Below are positions 8,539-16,478 of a stretch of DNA of 64,000 nt, piece by piece. The DNA comes from Clostridia bacterium (GTDB taxonomy: Bacteria > Bacillota > Clostridia > Oscillospirales > CAG-272). A program made the translations under genes and the position numbers. The notes under the pieces were generated by a model. It made no database searches. It was not told where the DNA came from and saw nothing but the letters and a program-made list of their open reading frames with translations. The DNA lies in NCBI GenBank assembly GCA_017408585.1, contig JAFQUJ010000017.1, positions 179,805 to 243,804 on the forward strand, read 5' to 3'. Numbering within the stretch: position 1 is the stretch's first letter; every line of letters starts with the position of its first letter.

Positions 8539-8785
8539 CCATTTCTTGATTTCTTTTTCCCTACCCTTTTCTTTTTCCAAGCCGAGAGCCTCGGCACGCA
8601 ACCTGTAAGCAAGCAATCAAATTTAGCTGAACCATTTCTTGATTTCTTTTTGCCTACCTTTTTCTTTTTCCAAACCGAGAGCCTCGGCACGCAACCTGTA
8701 AGCAAGCAGTCGATCAAATTTAGCCGAACCATTTCTTGATTTCTTTTTGCCTACCTTTTTCTTTTTCCAAAGAAAAAGTAGGTTA
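8539..8785. repeat. Tandem ~95-bp repeat, two full copies and one partial
   Basis: Units begin at 8539, 8632 and 8729 with CCATTTCTTGATTTCTTTTT (periods 93 and 97 bp). Each full unit includes a GCCGAGAGCCTCGGC-like mini-hairpin. The third is cut off and ends in the palindrome CTACTTTTTCTTT/AAAGAAAAAGTAGG. This fills the gap between the YbaK-family and GH36-like genes; I see no gene here. Confidence 0.8.
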
Positions 8786-10381
8786 AGGATTGAACGAGGT
8801 TGTGCCCTTGTCCTCGTAAAGCTCTAGCTCTACGATTTCGCCATTGATTTTATAGACCTGTGGGCAGGTTGTTTCCATCCAGTCAAGTGGAATAAGCTCG
8901 TCCTCTTGAAGCGACGCTACCTTGAAGGCTTCCTTTAGCTCTTTCTCCTCGTCCTCGCTCAAAATTCCGGGCTTACAGGAAACGAAGAGCGACGATGCGC
9001 TTCTTGATAACAAATAGAGCCATTTTGAATTGAGCCTCCAATCAATTTTGCCCATAATTCCAACACAGTCCGCGTCCGCGCCAAAGAATTTATTATTTTG
9101 GGGAAGTCTAAACGCGAGGGTATTTATACCCATTTTTTGAGTTCTCGACCATTCAAAGCCACTTGTATCGTCACCTGTACGATTGAGCTGATGAAGCCCT
9201 GCGCAAAGATGGCCTATCGCATTACAGCCGATAATTACTGCGCCATTTGAGCTATCCTTTATCGCCTTATAGAACGCCTTTACAATCTCAGCACTAGTTT
9301 TTGTTCTGTCATAGAAATGCCAATTTCCAACCGTGAGCGCCTCTTTTAGCTCGAAGCCCCATTTGCCGAAAATATCGAAGGTTGAAAAATCGTGCTTGAT
9401 AAGCTCGTAGCCCCAACCAACTAGGCGCTCTGTGGTCTTTTTTACATATTCAAGCACCTCGGGGCGCGATGGGTCAAGCACCTTTGAGTTGCGCATGGTG
9501 TACCATTCCTCAGGGAAGGTATCTACCTTTCTTGGCTCATCGTCACGACCATTGATTAGATATCTTACCCAAATTCCGGGGCGAACGCCAAGCGCCTTCA
9601 TTTCATCGGCTAGGCGCTTCATGTCCGGAAAGCGCTCGTTACCTATATCCCAAGGGGCGTCACAGGAGTTTGGTTGCCAGCCATCATCGATTACCATGTA
9701 TGGTATGTTGGCTAGACCCTGTGTCATTCTTTTAACAAATTTTGTATCAGAAATTATCTGTTCGTGTGAGCTTTTTCCGTACGCATAGTACCAGTTATTT
9801 GAGCCATAAACAACATGGTCGGTGGTATAAGGGCTTGGGCTCATTACAGAGCAAAACTCCTTTACTGCCGAGAATGCGCTCATGTCCTTGTATTCCTTAA
9901 AGAAAATTGTCGCCATTTCAAGCTCACGCTCGCCAAGGTGTGTGCCCTTTGCTCCGTTGCCGACATCCAACCACAGAGTTACGCCTGCGTTATCGTATTG
10001 CCAAAAGCAAAGCGCATTCGGCTGAACGCCAACTCCATAGCATTCGGTGAGCCTTCCTTCGTAATTCTCACTCATATCGCTTCCGTTTGATACAGCGATA
10101 TACCAAGGCATACACCTCTCGGGGCAAACTCCACGCCATTCAAGGTCGCCATAGCCACGCTCCCACGCATCGCCCAGCACCTTGATGCCCTTTCTTGACT
10201 TGTTGTTCCAACGAAGGCGCACATATCTTATTGGCCTTTGCGTGCTAACGCTAGCCACAAGTGCATCATTTTCGAGGCAAAATCTCACACATACCTCGTC
10301 GTTTTGCGTTTTTTCTCCATAAAAATCGACACTTTCGCCCTCGAAATAAACGCTTGTTACATTTGGCAATCTAAGCTTCAT
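8783..10381 (-). CDS. GH36/melibiase-like alpha-galactosidase
   Basis: A 532-aa cytoplasmic glycoside hydrolase (no signal peptide). A beta-sandwich-like N-terminal part (1-190) is followed by a TIM barrel with GH36/GH27 landmarks: MVIDDGWQPN (about residue 245), the nucleophile candidate Asp in ELIKHDFSTFD (about 355) and the acid/base candidate in RTGDDTSGFEW (about 430). The start at 10381 is used because AAAAAGGAGATAAAA precedes it; it overlaps the upstream radical-SAM gene by 11 bp, so the two are coupled. The sugar specificity is not certain. Confidence 0.78.
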   Translation of the reverse strand: MKLRLPNVTSVYFEGESVDFYGEKTQNDEVCVRFCLENDALVASVSTQRPIRYVRLRWNNKSRKGIKVLGDAWERGYGDLEWRGVCPERCMPWYIAVSNGSDMSENYEGRLTECYGVGVQPNALCFWQYDNAGVTLWLDVGNGAKGTHLGERELEMATIFFKEYKDMSAFSAVKEFCSVMSPSPYTTDHVVYGSNNWYYAYGKSSHEQIISDTKFVKRMTQGLANIPYMVIDDGWQPNSCDAPWDIGNERFPDMKRLADEMKALGVRPGIWVRYLINGRDDEPRKVDTFPEEWYTMRNSKVLDPSRPEVLEYVKKTTERLVGWGYELIKHDFSTFDIFGKWGFELKEALTVGNWHFYDRTKTSAEIVKAFYKAIKDSSNGAVIIGCNAIGHLCAGLHQLNRTGDDTSGFEWSRTQKMGINTLAFRLPQNNKFFGADADCVGIMGKIDWRLNSKWLYLLSRSASSLFVSCKPGILSEDEEKELKEAFKVASLQEDELIPLDWMETTCPQVYKINGEIVELELYEDKGTTSFNP

Positions 10382-11258
10382 TTTTATCTCCTTTTTTAAA
10401 GCTTGGTGTATAGCTTTTAGTTGCAGATTCTCTATCTTGTATATATCCATCATAGCCGAGAGCTATTGCTCTGTCGGTTACACATTGATATTCAAAGGTG
10501 GTTATCTTTCTTTTTAGCGCCTTGATTTCACCCACATAAAAATCGGGTGTATATTGGCTCATAAGAGAGAGCCTTAGGCGACTTATATCGAATTTTTCGC
10601 ACACATCCTCGAGGATTTTTATGCTATCGTCACGGTGCGAGGGCAACACAAGATGCCTTAAAATCACACCTTTTGTCATAATTCCATCGCCATCAAGGGT
10701 GCAATTCGGTGCGATTTTCAGCATTTCGTCAAGAGCCGAGATTGCCCTTTCGTAGTAGTCCTCTGCACCTGAATATTCAAGCGAGAGCGCACTATCATAA
10801 TACTTTATATCGCACAAAAATATATCAACATAGCCATCAAGCGCCCTTATCGTTTCCACACTCTCGTAGCCACTCGTGTTATAAACGATTGGGATTTTAA
10901 GCGCTCCCCTTAGCATATCTATCGCCTCTTTAATTTGCATAACATATGGCGTTGGTGTAACAAGATTGATATTGTGTGCGCCCTGTGATTGTAGCTTGAG
11001 CATTTTATCCGCGAGCGCTCGCGCATCAAGCTCCTCGCCATTTATTTTGTGGCTAATGTCTATGTTTTGGCAATAGACGCATCTTAAATTGCATCCGGAG
11101 AAAAATATTGCGCCACTTCCCCGTGTGCCACTAATGCAAGGCTCTTCCCACATATGTAGCATTGTCCTTGATACTACAATTTTGTCGCTTGCCCCACAAT
11201 AGCCCCTCTTGCTGTGCCTATCAACCCCACACTCTCGTGGGCACAGGGTGCATTTCAT
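10371..11258 (-). CDS. Radical SAM protein, PFL-activating-enzyme-like
   Basis: A 295-aa radical SAM enzyme. The CX3CX2C cluster motif appears in FSGCNLRCVYCQN (about 53-66), and an N-terminal MKCTLCPRECGVDR segment with extra cysteines may bind another metal centre. The overall pattern (PTPYVMQI, DIFLCDIKYY, LVLPSH) matches the PflA-like family often annotated as pyruvate-formate-lyase activating enzyme 1 related or PflX. The target glycyl-radical or other substrate is unknown. It overlaps the RNHCP gene upstream by 4 bp (ATGA) and the GH36-like gene downstream by 11 bp. Confidence 0.85.
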   Translation of the reverse strand: MKCTLCPRECGVDRHSKRGYCGASDKIVVSRTMLHMWEEPCISGTRGSGAIFFSGCNLRCVYCQNIDISHKINGEELDARALADKMLKLQSQGAHNINLVTPTPYVMQIKEAIDMLRGALKIPIVYNTSGYESVETIRALDGYVDIFLCDIKYYDSALSLEYSGAEDYYERAISALDEMLKIAPNCTLDGDGIMTKGVILRHLVLPSHRDDSIKILEDVCEKFDISRLRLSLMSQYTPDFYVGEIKALKRKITTFEYQCVTDRAIALGYDGYIQDRESATKSYTPSFKKGDKNEA

Positions 11259-11587
11259 TTGATATCTCCTGCGCTTAGCTTGATTATTTTTCTTATGTCG
11301 TCGGGCTGAATTTCTGCCTCGTGCGCGGTGCGATTTTTAGACACATATCCGCACTTTTCGCACTTGTGAACTATCATATAGCCCTTTTTTGAGCTGATCT
11401 CAACACGAATTGGTCGCATAATTCCACCACAATCGCTCGCCCTATCTCCCGGCATTATATCAACATGCTTTGAGCATAGGCATTTTGGGCAGTGATTTCT
11501 TGACGAATAGCCAAGAGGCTCAACCTCAAAGCCACAATTTTCGCATACAAAGCCATTATCGTTTTTCGCAAATCGTTTAGTTTCCAT
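11255..11587 (-). CDS. RNHCP-domain zinc-ribbon protein
   Basis: A 110-aa protein with the family-naming RNHCP motif (SSRNHCPKCLCSKH) and three pairs of zinc-ligand cysteines: CENCG, CPKC and CEKCG. The RNHCP family is small and of unknown function, possibly nucleic-acid binding. It is the first gene of a three-gene operon with a radical-SAM enzyme and a GH36-like enzyme, all overlapping. The next gene's ATG overlaps its TGA. Confidence 0.85.
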   Translation of the reverse strand: METKRFAKNDNGFVCENCGFEVEPLGYSSRNHCPKCLCSKHVDIMPGDRASDCGGIMRPIRVEISSKKGYMIVHKCEKCGYVSKNRTAHEAEIQPDDIRKIIKLSAGDIK

Positions 11588-11599
11588 TTTTATTCCTCG

Positions 11600-11993
11600 C
11601 TCGGCACGAGCCGAGAGCCAAATTCCGTTTTCGTTTAGTTTAAATGCTACGCAGAAGAACGACGCATTGTTCCTCGTTTGATTTGTTCATCGCCTTTGAC
11701 GATTTAGAAGCGAGGTGTTCAAGGCGGACTGGAAGCCACGGGCGAAGGCGTATTTTTATACGCCAAGGTCGTGGGTGAGCTCCTCGGGGTCCTCAAGGCG
11801 AATTCGTGAGCCTTGGGGTTCACGAACGCAGAAGAACGACGCATGTTCCTCGTTTGATTTGTTCGTCGCCTTTGACGATTTAGAAGCGAGTTGTTCAAGG
11901 CGGACTGGAAGCCACGGGCGAAGGCGTATTTTTATACGCCAAGGTCGTGGGTGAAGCCCTACGCAGAAGAACGACGCTTATCAATCGTCAAGG
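11600..11993. repeat. Structured repeat field downstream of mnmE (two copies)
   Basis: Two near-identical units begin at 11648 and about 11824 with ACGCAGAAGAACGACGC. Each contains an outer stem CCACG/CGTGG (11736-11774; 11912-11950) enclosing GGCG..AA, an inner hairpin GGCGTAT/ATACGCC, and AAGGT. A GAGAGCCAAATTCCG module at about 11620 recurs near 15150, 48780 and 61075. No gene is visible. Confidence 0.8.
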
Positions 11994-11994
11994 G

Positions 11995-13371
11995 TTATTT
12001 ACCTACGCAGAAGCGCGAAAATATTTGATCAACAATCTGCTCGCTAATGCCTCTTGCGTCGATTTGCTCTATTGAGGCTAGTGCCTCTTCAAGCGCAAAG
12101 CAAACGATGTCGGGGCTTTCGCCTATCCTTAAAAGTGCCATCGCCTCGCTTGTTTTTTCGAGCGCCAAGCTCACGCTTGACGCCTGTCTTGCGCCAAGAA
12201 TTACCGCATCATTTGATAGGCTTATCTCGTCGAGGGCGTACATTTGTGCAAGAGTGCGCGCTAGCTCGTCAAGCCCTTGTCCGTCCCTTACGCTCATGTA
12301 TATAACTCTTGAAATTTTCTCTTTAATTTGCTTTTCAAACGCCTCGCTCATGCCTCTTTCGGCATCAGTTTTATTAATTATTGCGATTGCGCTCTTATCC
12401 TGTGCAAGCGACAAAATCAGCGCGTCCTCGTCGTTTTCAGCCTCGCTTGCATCAAACACACACAAGACAAGCTCTGCCTCGTCAAGCTTTTGCTTAGCTC
12501 TATCAACACCGATTTTTTCAACTGTGTCAAGGGTTTCTCGTATTCCCGCAGTATCGAACAGACGCAAGGTAACATCTCCTACGCTGACCGAGTGCTCAAT
12601 TACATCTCTTGTTGTGCCGGCAATGTCTGTAACTATTGCCAGATCCTCGCCACTAAGCGCATTATAAAGCGAGCTTTTGCCTGCGTTTGGCCTGCCAACT
12701 ATCGCAGTTGTTATTCCCTCGCAAACTGCCCTTGACGCCCTGTGTGAAGTCTTTAATTTTTCAAGCTCGAAGAGGATTTTTTCAAGCCTTTCTCTCATTT
12801 CGTCCCTTTCAAGCCGTGGTAGCTCCTCGTCGGGATAGTCAACAACCACATATGCTCTTGCGATAAGGTCAAGGTATTCGCCCTTTAAGGCATCTAGCTT
12901 TTTGGTGAGTGTTCCTCGTTGAAGTGAGGCGCTGAGCCTTAGCTGAGCGTCGTTTGTGGCGTCAATTACAAGCCCGACTGCCTCGGCACGAGTAAGGGTG
13001 AGCTTGCCATTGATATAGGCACGCCTTGTAAACTCGCCTGCGTTTGCCATTCTCGCTCCGTTTGAGAGCACAACCTCTAAAACCGCTTGCGTTACATAAA
13101 GGCCACCATGACAGCAAATCTCGCACACATCCTCGCCTGTATATGATGCAGGGGCTTTGAAATAGGTCGCCGTTACATCGTCGATTGATACACCATCTCT
13201 TATTATTCTGCCATAGTAGCATTTTCTTGGCTCAAAGGGACATTCGCCCTTGCCAAACGGCAAAAACACTCTCTTCAAAATCGAAAGAGCGTCAGCGCCA
13301 CTTATTCGTATCATGGCAACTCCGCCCTTGCCCTTGGCAGTTGAAATTGCCGATATCGTATCGTTAAACAT
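11995..13371 (-). CDS. mnmE: tRNA modification GTPase MnmE
   Basis: With MnmG it installs (carboxymethyl)aminomethyl groups on wobble U34 of tRNAs. The 458-aa protein has the N-terminal folate-binding domain (1-120), a helical domain and an inserted Ras-like G domain with G1 GRPNAGKSS (226-234), G2/G3 TDIAGTTRDV and DTAGIR, and G4 INKTDAE. It ends with the catalytic C(V/I)GK terminus (FCVGK), which is intact. mnmG lies 3 kb away on the same strand rather than adjacent. Confidence 0.97.
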   Translation of the reverse strand: MFNDTISAISTAKGKGGVAMIRISGADALSILKRVFLPFGKGECPFEPRKCYYGRIIRDGVSIDDVTATYFKAPASYTGEDVCEICCHGGLYVTQAVLEVVLSNGARMANAGEFTRRAYINGKLTLTRAEAVGLVIDATNDAQLRLSASLQRGTLTKKLDALKGEYLDLIARAYVVVDYPDEELPRLERDEMRERLEKILFELEKLKTSHRASRAVCEGITTAIVGRPNAGKSSLYNALSGEDLAIVTDIAGTTRDVIEHSVSVGDVTLRLFDTAGIRETLDTVEKIGVDRAKQKLDEAELVLCVFDASEAENDEDALILSLAQDKSAIAIINKTDAERGMSEAFEKQIKEKISRVIYMSVRDGQGLDELARTLAQMYALDEISLSNDAVILGARQASSVSLALEKTSEAMALLRIGESPDIVCFALEEALASIEQIDARGISEQIVDQIFSRFCVGK

Positions 13372-13385
13372 ATTTTCACCTCATA

Positions 13386-13490
13386 TGTACTTTTTTCTGC
13401 GAATCGCTTTGCTCCATGCATACAACACACTAACGAAATTAAAATTTCGAGCGTGAAAGCATTTAGAAAAAGAAAAAAGCTACCAAAAAA
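13386..13490. repeat. A/T-rich palindromic element with nested hairpin in the mnmE leader
   Basis: Outer arms TACTTTTTTC (13388-) and GAAAAAAGCTACCAAAAAA bracket an inner hairpin in which CACACTAACGAAATT faces AATTTCGAGCGTG. The same nested insert, inverted, is present at about 20311-20350. The whole leader from 13372 to about 13570 shows no other gene. Confidence 0.6.
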
Positions 13491-13572
13491 TCACACTATA
13501 AAATCCTATGTGCAAAAATGCCAATGTCTTTAACTATTTTAACATACAAAAAATAAAATTTCAATATAATAT

Positions 13573-13602
13573 AAAAAATCCCGACCATAGTCGAGATTTT
13601 TT
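13573..13602 (-). terminator. Intrinsic terminator
   Basis: AAAAAATC-CCGAC / GTCGAGATTTTTT hairpin with U-tracts on both strands. It probably ends the transcript of the beta-helix gene (13846-15072), after the intervening repeat. Confidence 0.6.
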
Positions 13603-13609
13603 GTTATGT

Positions 13610-13845
13610 TCAGTTGCAGTAGCCCAAGGGCGTAGCGAAATGCGTGCGCAAATGGCGAACACGAAGTCGTAGGCGTACTTTGTACGGTAGTGCGAGTGGT
13701 CGCCTTTAAAAAGCGGTCATGAAAAGAAGGGATTTGCCAAAAGCAAATCCCAACATTATAATTTTTTTGAAAATTAACGAGTTTTTGGCTTGTCCAGTCT
13801 TTGCTTTCCTTGACTGCTTTTGGTGCGTGCGTATTGCAGTAGCCC
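13610..13845. repeat. Divergent structured repeat between the beta-helix gene and its terminator
   Basis: GGGCTACTGCAA (minus strand) occurs at both ends of the stretch. Inside are a CGTAC-TTT-GTACG hairpin (13674-13686), resembling the inner stem of the dispersed element, and a perfect GGGATTTGC / GCAAATCCC hairpin (about 13727-13749). No gene is visible. Confidence 0.5.
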
Positions 13846-15072
13846 TTAAACTGTTTCTCCGTCCACGGTAACCTCTGCCCCGTCAACATAGATGCTGTCG
13901 CCAAACTCAAATGGAGCGTCGGGAATAAGGTCGGGAATGTTTGGCTGAAGGTCCATTTTGCCCTTGAAATATGGGTGAGCTGAGCCTTCCTCTGCCTTGA
14001 AAATACAGCCGTCAAGCGATACGCCCTTGACATTATCGCCCTCTCCGACGATAATTGCAGGGTTCTCGTGAGTGAATTTACAATTCTTAAAGGAAATGCC
14101 TGTGAGTGTGCCTGTGGTGTTCTTTGCGCAAACGACGATTGGCTCGCCCTTGCCCCACCACCAGCCACCGTAAATCTTGGTGTCGGACTCGATATTTTCA
14201 AAGTGTGCGTTCTCTACATAGCCATCGTCACCTGTGAAGATTGCGATTGCACGATTTGAGCGAATTATTTTGATATCGTGAACGCTTATATTTCTTACCT
14301 TGCTATAAAGGTGACCAAAGCGAATTGCTGCGCTACGAGAGGACATAAGACAATCGTAAATCTCGATATTTTCGCAAATTCCCTCTGTGTTTGTAATGCA
14401 AGTGCCTGCAAAGCAATCGTCACCACAAAGGAAGGTTGAATTTCTTACGATAATGTTTCTTGACGCGCTACAATGAACGCCATCATTGTTTCCTATTCTG
14501 TTATGGTTGTCAACATAGATGTTTTCAATCAAGATATTCTCACAGTTGGAGAAAACGAGAGTCCAGCATGGAGAGTTGAAAATTTTTATTCCGTCAATGG
14601 TTATGTTCTTACAGTTGTTAAAGAATATTGGCTGAGTTGGGCGTGCGACAAGGCCGATTACCATTTGCTCGGCATATTCCTTTGTCATTCCCTCTTCACT
14701 CAAAAATGGTGGAAGATATGCGTCAAAGTCAAAGAACGCATCGCCACTCATTTGAATTTTGCCCTCTCCTGTGATGCGAATGTTTTCACAGTCAAGCGCG
14801 TAAATTAGCGAAATTGTCTTTTTCATCTCGTTGTGGTAAAAGCCACAATCACGATAATGCTCTATGTTGCGAGAGCCAACAAGCTCCGCGCCCTTTTCAA
14901 GCACGATTGTCAAATCGCTTTTAAGCGAGAGCGTGCCTGTAACATAGTAGCCCTTCGGGAAAACAAGAGTGTCACCCTTGCCCGCCTCGTTTATGATTTT
15001 TTGAATTGCCTCTGTTTCAAGAGTCGCTCCGTCGCCCAAAAGGCCGAGCTCCTTAACATTTAAAGTTGCCAT
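13846..15072 (-). CDS. GH28-like right-handed beta-helix glycosidase
   Basis: A 408-aa protein rich in parallel beta-helix repeats. GH28 (polygalacturonase) landmarks are visible: NNDGVHC, CGDDCFAG and the RFGHL segment, in the right order, around residues 195-265. There is no signal peptide, so a cytoplasmic role on imported oligosaccharides is likely. The start at 15072 follows a TTGGAGATT site; an upstream in-frame ATG lacks one. Pectin-type substrates fit the family; the substrate is not proven. Confidence 0.72.
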   Translation of the reverse strand: MATLNVKELGLLGDGATLETEAIQKIINEAGKGDTLVFPKGYYVTGTLSLKSDLTIVLEKGAELVGSRNIEHYRDCGFYHNEMKKTISLIYALDCENIRITGEGKIQMSGDAFFDFDAYLPPFLSEEGMTKEYAEQMVIGLVARPTQPIFFNNCKNITIDGIKIFNSPCWTLVFSNCENILIENIYVDNHNRIGNNDGVHCSASRNIIVRNSTFLCGDDCFAGTCITNTEGICENIEIYDCLMSSRSAAIRFGHLYSKVRNISVHDIKIIRSNRAIAIFTGDDGYVENAHFENIESDTKIYGGWWWGKGEPIVVCAKNTTGTLTGISFKNCKFTHENPAIIVGEGDNVKGVSLDGCIFKAEEGSAHPYFKGKMDLQPNIPDLIPDAPFEFGDSIYVDGAEVTVDGETV

Positions 15073-15094
15073 TTTAATCTCCAAAAAATTGTAT

Positions 15095-15390
15095 TTGCAC
15101 TTTTTCTTTAAGAGAAGAAAAAGTACCAAAAAGCTCGGTGCGGACTGAGAGCCATATTCCGCTTTTGTATAGTCAAAATTGCTACACTCTCACGAATCAG
15201 GGGTGGCGCAGGCTATCTTAATGATAGTCAAGGGCACCATTGAGGAGTAGCACGCATAAAGTGCCGAGATTTCAGCTATTTAGAGCAAGCAAGACAAGGC
15301 GGACTGGAGGTCATGGGCGATGGCGTACATGGTGTACGGCAAGGTCATGACCGAAGCCCAACGCAGTATTGCGACGCTATTAATAGCTGA
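15095..15390. repeat. Structured repeat field (two copies) with A/T palindrome
   Basis: A CTTTTTCTTT/GAAGAAAAAG palindrome (about 15098-15127) is followed by the GAGAGCCATATTCCGC module. Two hairpin units follow. Copy 1 (15202-15238) has outer GGTG/CACC and inner GGCTATC/GATAGTC. Copy 2 (15309-15352) has outer GGTCATG/CATGACC and inner CGTAC/GTACG. The terminal GCCCAACGCAGTATTGCGAC module abuts the stop of the next gene. No gene is visible. Confidence 0.8.
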
Positions 15391-15392
15391 AA

Positions 15393-16283
15393 TTAGTATT
15401 CACCCTTCCAAAGCACAACAGCGTCGGTACTATCATTCCAGTGAGCATCCCAGCCATCCGGCTTTGACGCAACCTCGCACATTACGCAGGTGTTGGGAGA
15501 GCCTCTGAATATACGAGTGCCCATTATTACTACGCTATCGGGGATTGTGATTGAGAATAGGTTCTCGCAGAATGCGAAGGCGGTGTCGCCTATGATGCTA
15601 AGCGAGGACGGAAGCTCGATAAAATCAAGCTTTGTGCAACCATAAAATGCGCTTGCACCGATTTCGTTAAGTCCGTGACCGATTGTTACCTTTTGAAGCG
15701 AGGTACACTTCATAAATGCAAACTCGCCTATCTTTCTAACGCTATCGGGGATTGTGATTTCTTGTAGCTTTTTACAGTTATTGAACGCATCATTACCTAT
15801 TGTTGTAACGGTGTTTGGAATTGTTATAGCAGAAAGCGAAACACAGTTTTCAAACGCCTTTGAGCCAATGCTTGTAACCTTTCCCTTAATTGTTACCTCT
15901 TCGAGAGCAACACAGTTATGGAAAGATCTTGCGCCGATTGTTGTAATGGTTGATGGCAGGCTAACGCTTTTAAGCTGAGAGCAACCATCAAACGCTCCCG
16001 CTGACAATCCTGTAACGCTTTCGCCATCATATGTTACCGGAATCATGCTTGGCTCAATTGTTGTAATGTTTTTGTTGTTACAGGTGATTGTGTATGAGCC
16101 TGTTTTGTTATTGCGAACGAAGGACCAAAGCTCTTCCTCGTCGAGCTCCTCGTCGTCCTCGTCCTCTTCTTCCTCTTCCTCGTCGTCATAATCGTTTGAT
16201 GATTGGGTTGTGTTATCGCAGGATGCGAAAACAAACGATATGCCTAAAAGAATAGCAAGTAATGCTAAAAGTAATTTTTTCAT
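15393..16283 (-). CDS. BspA-like leucine-rich repeat lipoprotein
   Basis: A 296-aa lipoprotein: signal peptide with lipobox FVFASC (Cys about 21), a strongly acidic linker of Glu and Asp at about 32-52, then LRR_5/BspA repeats of about 23 residues (pattern CxxLxxIxIPxxVxxIGxxAF) to residue 270. Surface-anchored and likely involved in binding; the ligand is unknown. The start at 16283 is preferred because GGAG lies 6 nt upstream, whereas the in-frame ATG at 16289 abuts the site. A strong promoter lies at 16315-16343. Confidence 0.85.
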   Translation of the reverse strand: MKKLLLALLAILLGISFVFASCDNTTQSSNDYDDEEEEEEDEDDEELDEEELWSFVRNNKTGSYTITCNNKNITTIEPSMIPVTYDGESVTGLSAGAFDGCSQLKSVSLPSTITTIGARSFHNCVALEEVTIKGKVTSIGSKAFENCVSLSAITIPNTVTTIGNDAFNNCKKLQEITIPDSVRKIGEFAFMKCTSLQKVTIGHGLNEIGASAFYGCTKLDFIELPSSLSIIGDTAFAFCENLFSITIPDSVVIMGTRIFRGSPNTCVMCEVASKPDGWDAHWNDSTDAVVLWKGEY

Positions 16284-16314
16284 AAGCATCTCCTTAAATA
16301 TTTATCTATAAAGT

Positions 16315-16343
16315 ATTGTAACATTAATTATGGCTTATGTCAA
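16315..16343 (-). promoter_or_regulatory. Promoter of the LRR lipoprotein gene
   Basis: TTGACA (16343-16338), 17-bp spacer, TACAAT (16320-16315) on the minus strand. Confidence 0.8.
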
Positions 16344-16347
16344 GCAT

Positions 16348-16380
16348 AAAAAGCATTTACCTCTCGGTAAATGCTTTTTG
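16348..16380 (-). terminator. Intrinsic terminator downstream of mnmG
   Basis: Perfect hairpin AGCATTTACC-TCTC-GGTAAATGCT with A- and T-tracts on either side. Confidence 0.85.
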
Positions 16381-16404
16381 TCCTTTATGCGTTAATTATT
16401 GCAA

Positions 16405-16478
16405 ATGACTGAGCCCAACGCAGTATTGTGAAGCTATCAATGCTCTTGCTTGCGAGCGACGCAGAACGACGCTATCAA
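16405..16478. repeat. Truncated copy of the structured repeat at the mnmG stop codon
   Basis: Only the terminal module GCCCAACGCAGTATTGTGAA plus a second GCAGAACGACGCTATCAATG copy is present. On the minus strand the mnmG stop is the TGA TAG at the start of this module. Confidence 0.7.

Noticed and set aside
11640-11990. Small proteins in the structured repeats
   Set aside because: Several repeat copies are open in one frame, but the frame is not kept between copies, whereas the stems are; the signal is structural.
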